DNA of 64,000 bases from Ch67 sp964491665 (GTDB lineage Bacteria; Pseudomonadota; Gammaproteobacteria; Pseudomonadales; Ketobacteraceae), in the NCBI GenBank assembly GCA_964491665.1, contig CAZBII010000005.1:1-64000 (forward strand). Reading direction: 5' to 3'. Each line of letters starts with the position of its first letter. Position 1 is the first letter of the stretch. Positions 62,279-64,000 of this stretch are shown piece by piece. The notes below the pieces were generated by a model. That model saw nothing but the letters and a program-made list of their open reading frames with translations. It searched no databases and had not been told where the DNA came from. The position numbers and the translations under genes were made by a program.

Positions 62279-62878
62279 ATGGCCACCAGCGAGCGCAAGG
62301 CATCCCGCAAGGAACAGATCCTCCAGGCACTGGCCCACATGCTGGAAGCCACGCCGGGCGGACGCATTACCACCGCGGCGCTGGCCAGGGAAGTGGGTGT
62401 GTCGGAGGCGGCGCTGTACCGGCATTTTCCCAGCAAGGCGAAGATGTTTGAGGGGCTGATCGAGTTCGTCGAGCAGTCCCTGTTCTCGCGCATCACCCTC
62501 ATTCTCAAGGAAGAGCCTGACGCGCTGACCCAGTGCAGCCAGATCCTGCATCTGCTGCTGGTGTTTACCGAGAAGAATCCGGGCATCACCCGCATCCTCA
62601 CCGGCGATGCCATTACCGGCGAATCGGATCGTCTGCGCCAGCGGGTGATCCAGCTGTACGATCGCATCGAGACGCAGCTCAAGCAGATTTTGCGGGAAGC
62701 GGAAGCGAAGGATGGGCAGCGCACGCGGCTGTCGGCGGCACAGAGCGCGAACCTGATGCTGGCGGCGGCGGAAGGCAGGATCTGCCAGTTTGTGCGGTCG
62801 GGGTTTCAGCGGGTGCCGACGAGCGGCTGGGATGATCAGTGGCTGCTGTTGGGGGACGGCCTGTTCCGGCGTGACTGA
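62279..62878 (+). CDS. slmA: Nucleoid occlusion factor SlmA
   Basis: 199 residues, TetR-type fold. The DNA-binding domain is SRKEQILQALAHMLEATPGGRITTAALAREVGVSEAALYRHFPSKAKMFEGLIEF, characteristic of SlmA rather than metabolic TetR regulators, and FTEKNPGITRILTGDAI is also diagnostic. Bound to chromosomal sites, it blocks FtsZ ring assembly over the nucleoid. It starts 30 bases after argB, as in Pseudomonas. Confidence 0.94.
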   Translation: MATSERKASRKEQILQALAHMLEATPGGRITTAALAREVGVSEAALYRHFPSKAKMFEGLIEFVEQSLFSRITLILKEEPDALTQCSQILHLLLVFTEKNPGITRILTGDAITGESDRLRQRVIQLYDRIETQLKQILREAEAKDGQRTRLSAAQSANLMLAAAEGRICQFVRSGFQRVPTSGWDDQWLLLGDGLFRRD

Positions 62879-62896
62879 AGGGCGCGTGTGGCGGGC

Positions 62897-63544
62897 TCAG
62901 CGGGTTCCGCCACCCACCTGTCGCTGTGAATTCTCCGCTGCTTTCACGCGTATATTCTCCAGCTCCCGCAGCCGTTCGATGTCCTTGGCATATTCCGCCC
63001 GGATCACATCCTTTTCCTTTTCCTTTTCGCGAATCGATTCCTCGGCCTGATCCATCTGGCGCTGCAGGCTGTCGATCTTTTCCACCTGGAAATCCAGCAC
63101 CGGCTGGCCGGCCCGCTCGCGCTCAGCAGCCTGGGCCTGGGTGGCGTTGAAGTCCTCGCGCATCTTCAGGATGTTGCCGCGGGTGACGTTGATATACACG
63201 TCGATGGCTTCGATCTTGCGATCGCGGGCACGTTCGGCGTCAGCAGGACCGCTGAAAATGGACAGCAGTTTCTTGTCCTGCTCGGCCTGGCGGGCGGCGT
63301 CCAGGCGTTTCCTTTCCTCGATGCCCTTGGCTTCCAGTTCCTTGGCGGTCAGTGCCCGTGGCACGGTTTCGATTACGCGGCCCTGGGCGTTCAGCACCTC
63401 GTAGCCCTTGTAGACCAGTTCGGGCGGCACCGAATAGTCGATGACCTTGATGCCCTGCTCGTTTTCATAACGGTACAGGCGGGGCGCTGCCATCGCATCG
63501 CTCCACACCAGTACCATCATCAGTAATCCCAACAGTGCTTTCAT
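62897..63544 (-). CDS. DUF4124 exported coiled-coil protein
   Basis: 215 residues: a signal peptide (MKALLGLLMMVLVWSDAMA), then the DUF4124 domain (APRLYRYENEQGIKVIDYSVPPELVYKGYEVLN). From about residue 70 the chain is a charged, long coiled coil (ELEAKGIEERKRLDAARQ; VEKIDSLQRQMDQAEESIRE). The function is unknown; DUF4124 is widespread in the envelopes of gammaproteobacteria. Convergent with slmA and divergent from the permease gene. Confidence 0.88.
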   Translation of the reverse strand: MKALLGLLMMVLVWSDAMAAPRLYRYENEQGIKVIDYSVPPELVYKGYEVLNAQGRVIETVPRALTAKELEAKGIEERKRLDAARQAEQDKKLLSIFSGPADAERARDRKIEAIDVYINVTRGNILKMREDFNATQAQAAERERAGQPVLDFQVEKIDSLQRQMDQAEESIREKEKEKDVIRAEYAKDIERLRELENIRVKAAENSQRQVGGGTR

Positions 63545-63598
63545 CTTGCCGAATGTCCCCTCTCAGGGCTTTGTTGTATCATCGCGCCGCCCGCATTG

Positions 63599-64000
63599 AT
63601 GACCGGAATTGCCTTGGACCTGTCCCAGCAGCTGCTTTTGCTCACTGCATCCCTGATTGCGAACACCCTTTCCGCGCTGGCCGGCGGCGGTGCCGGTCTG
63701 CTGCAGCTGCCGCTCCTGCTGTTTCTGGGGCTGGGGTTTGCCAGCGCCCTGGTCACCCACAAGATCGCCAGCGTGGCGCTGGGGGTGGGAGCCACCGTGC
63801 GTCATCTGCGCGGCAACAGTCTCAACCGTTTGTTTGCACTCTTCATATTAGCCTGCGGCCTGCCGGGTGTCGTGACCGGGGCCATGATCATACTCAAATT
63901 TGACGATCATTTCTCGAAGCTGGCTCTGGGGGTTCTGACACTGGGGATCGGCATCTATTCCATCCGCAGGAAAGAACTGGGCCAGCAGATGGCGCCGCGC
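63599..64000 (+). CDS. TauE/SafE family membrane permease (3' truncated by window edge)
   Basis: 134 codons are visible and the frame remains open at the window end. The sequence is hydrophobic with the TauE/SafE start: LLLLTASLIANTLSALAGGGAGLLQLPLL, then LGFASALVTHKIASVALGVGATVRHL and LFILACGLPGVVTGAMII. These proteins move sulfite, sulfoacetate or related small anions; the substrate cannot be told. ATG 63599 is the first good start; TTG 63614 is less likely. Confidence 0.85.
   Translation, partial: MTGIALDLSQQLLLLTASLIANTLSALAGGGAGLLQLPLLLFLGLGFASALVTHKIASVALGVGATVRHLRGNSLNRLFALFILACGLPGVVTGAMIILKFDDHFSKLALGVLTLGIGIYSIRRKELGQQMAPR

Overview
The window is a GC-rich chromosomal segment of a gammaproteobacterium. 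The evidence is gene content and order. oxyR overlaps recG, thrB follows a DUF2782 gene, and rpmB-rpmG sits beside radC, which is divergent from coaBC-algC-argB-slmA. This is the Pseudomonas-type backbone, here without dut. Three MpaB-family oxygenases and several c-di-GMP proteins suggest an environmental or marine Pseudomonadales/Oceanospirillales-type organism; that placement is an inference. I found no rRNA, tRNA, insertion sequence, prophage or CRISPR array. Both edges cut genes: a TonB-dependent receptor at the left and a TauE/SafE permease at the right.

1-11.4 kb: the end of a TonB receptor, then five tightly packed genes. They encode transglutaminase-DUF2126, a fused ATP-grasp/alpha-E protein, a second transglutaminase, a stand-alone ATP-grasp and a stand-alone alpha-E protein. 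A strong sigma-54 promoter match precedes them. This is the least understood and most interesting system here: a predicted peptide-bond-forming and processing pathway of unknown product. 11.4-19.5 kb: a c-type haem DUF3365 protein under a probable Anr/FNR box, an HDOD protein, an aldehyde dehydrogenase, a crotonase, an ECF sigma/anti-sigma/DUF3106 operon and a beta-barrel protein.

19.5-31.5 kb: three MpaB/DUF2236 oxygenases, two of them divergent from TetR regulators, mixed with a GNAT enzyme, homoserine kinase, DUF2782, the PanP decarboxylase, a lone molybdopterin oxidoreductase and an orphan type II thioesterase. 31.5-36.4 kb: a Ser/Thr kinase, DUF1456, a nitroreductase, an SDR-type epimerase, then a 21-bp tandem repeat array, a DUF4260 gene remnant and a lipocalin of lower GC.

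36.5-48.5 kb: oxyR-recG; a porin/PstS-like/diguanylate cyclase operon; a response regulator, an ATP-grasp protein, an LpxL-type acyltransferase and a Nudix hydrolase; and a convergent GGDEF-EAL protein. 48.5-64 kb: a 53-residue membrane protein with a sigma-54 promoter and an upstream perfect palindrome; coaD; a ferredoxin; gamma-glutamyltransferase; a TM2/zinc-ribbon/pilin-helix chimera; mutM; an EAL-HDOD protein; rpmB-rpmG; radC; coaBC; a membrane-anchored AlgC; argB; slmA; a DUF4124 protein; and the start of tauE.
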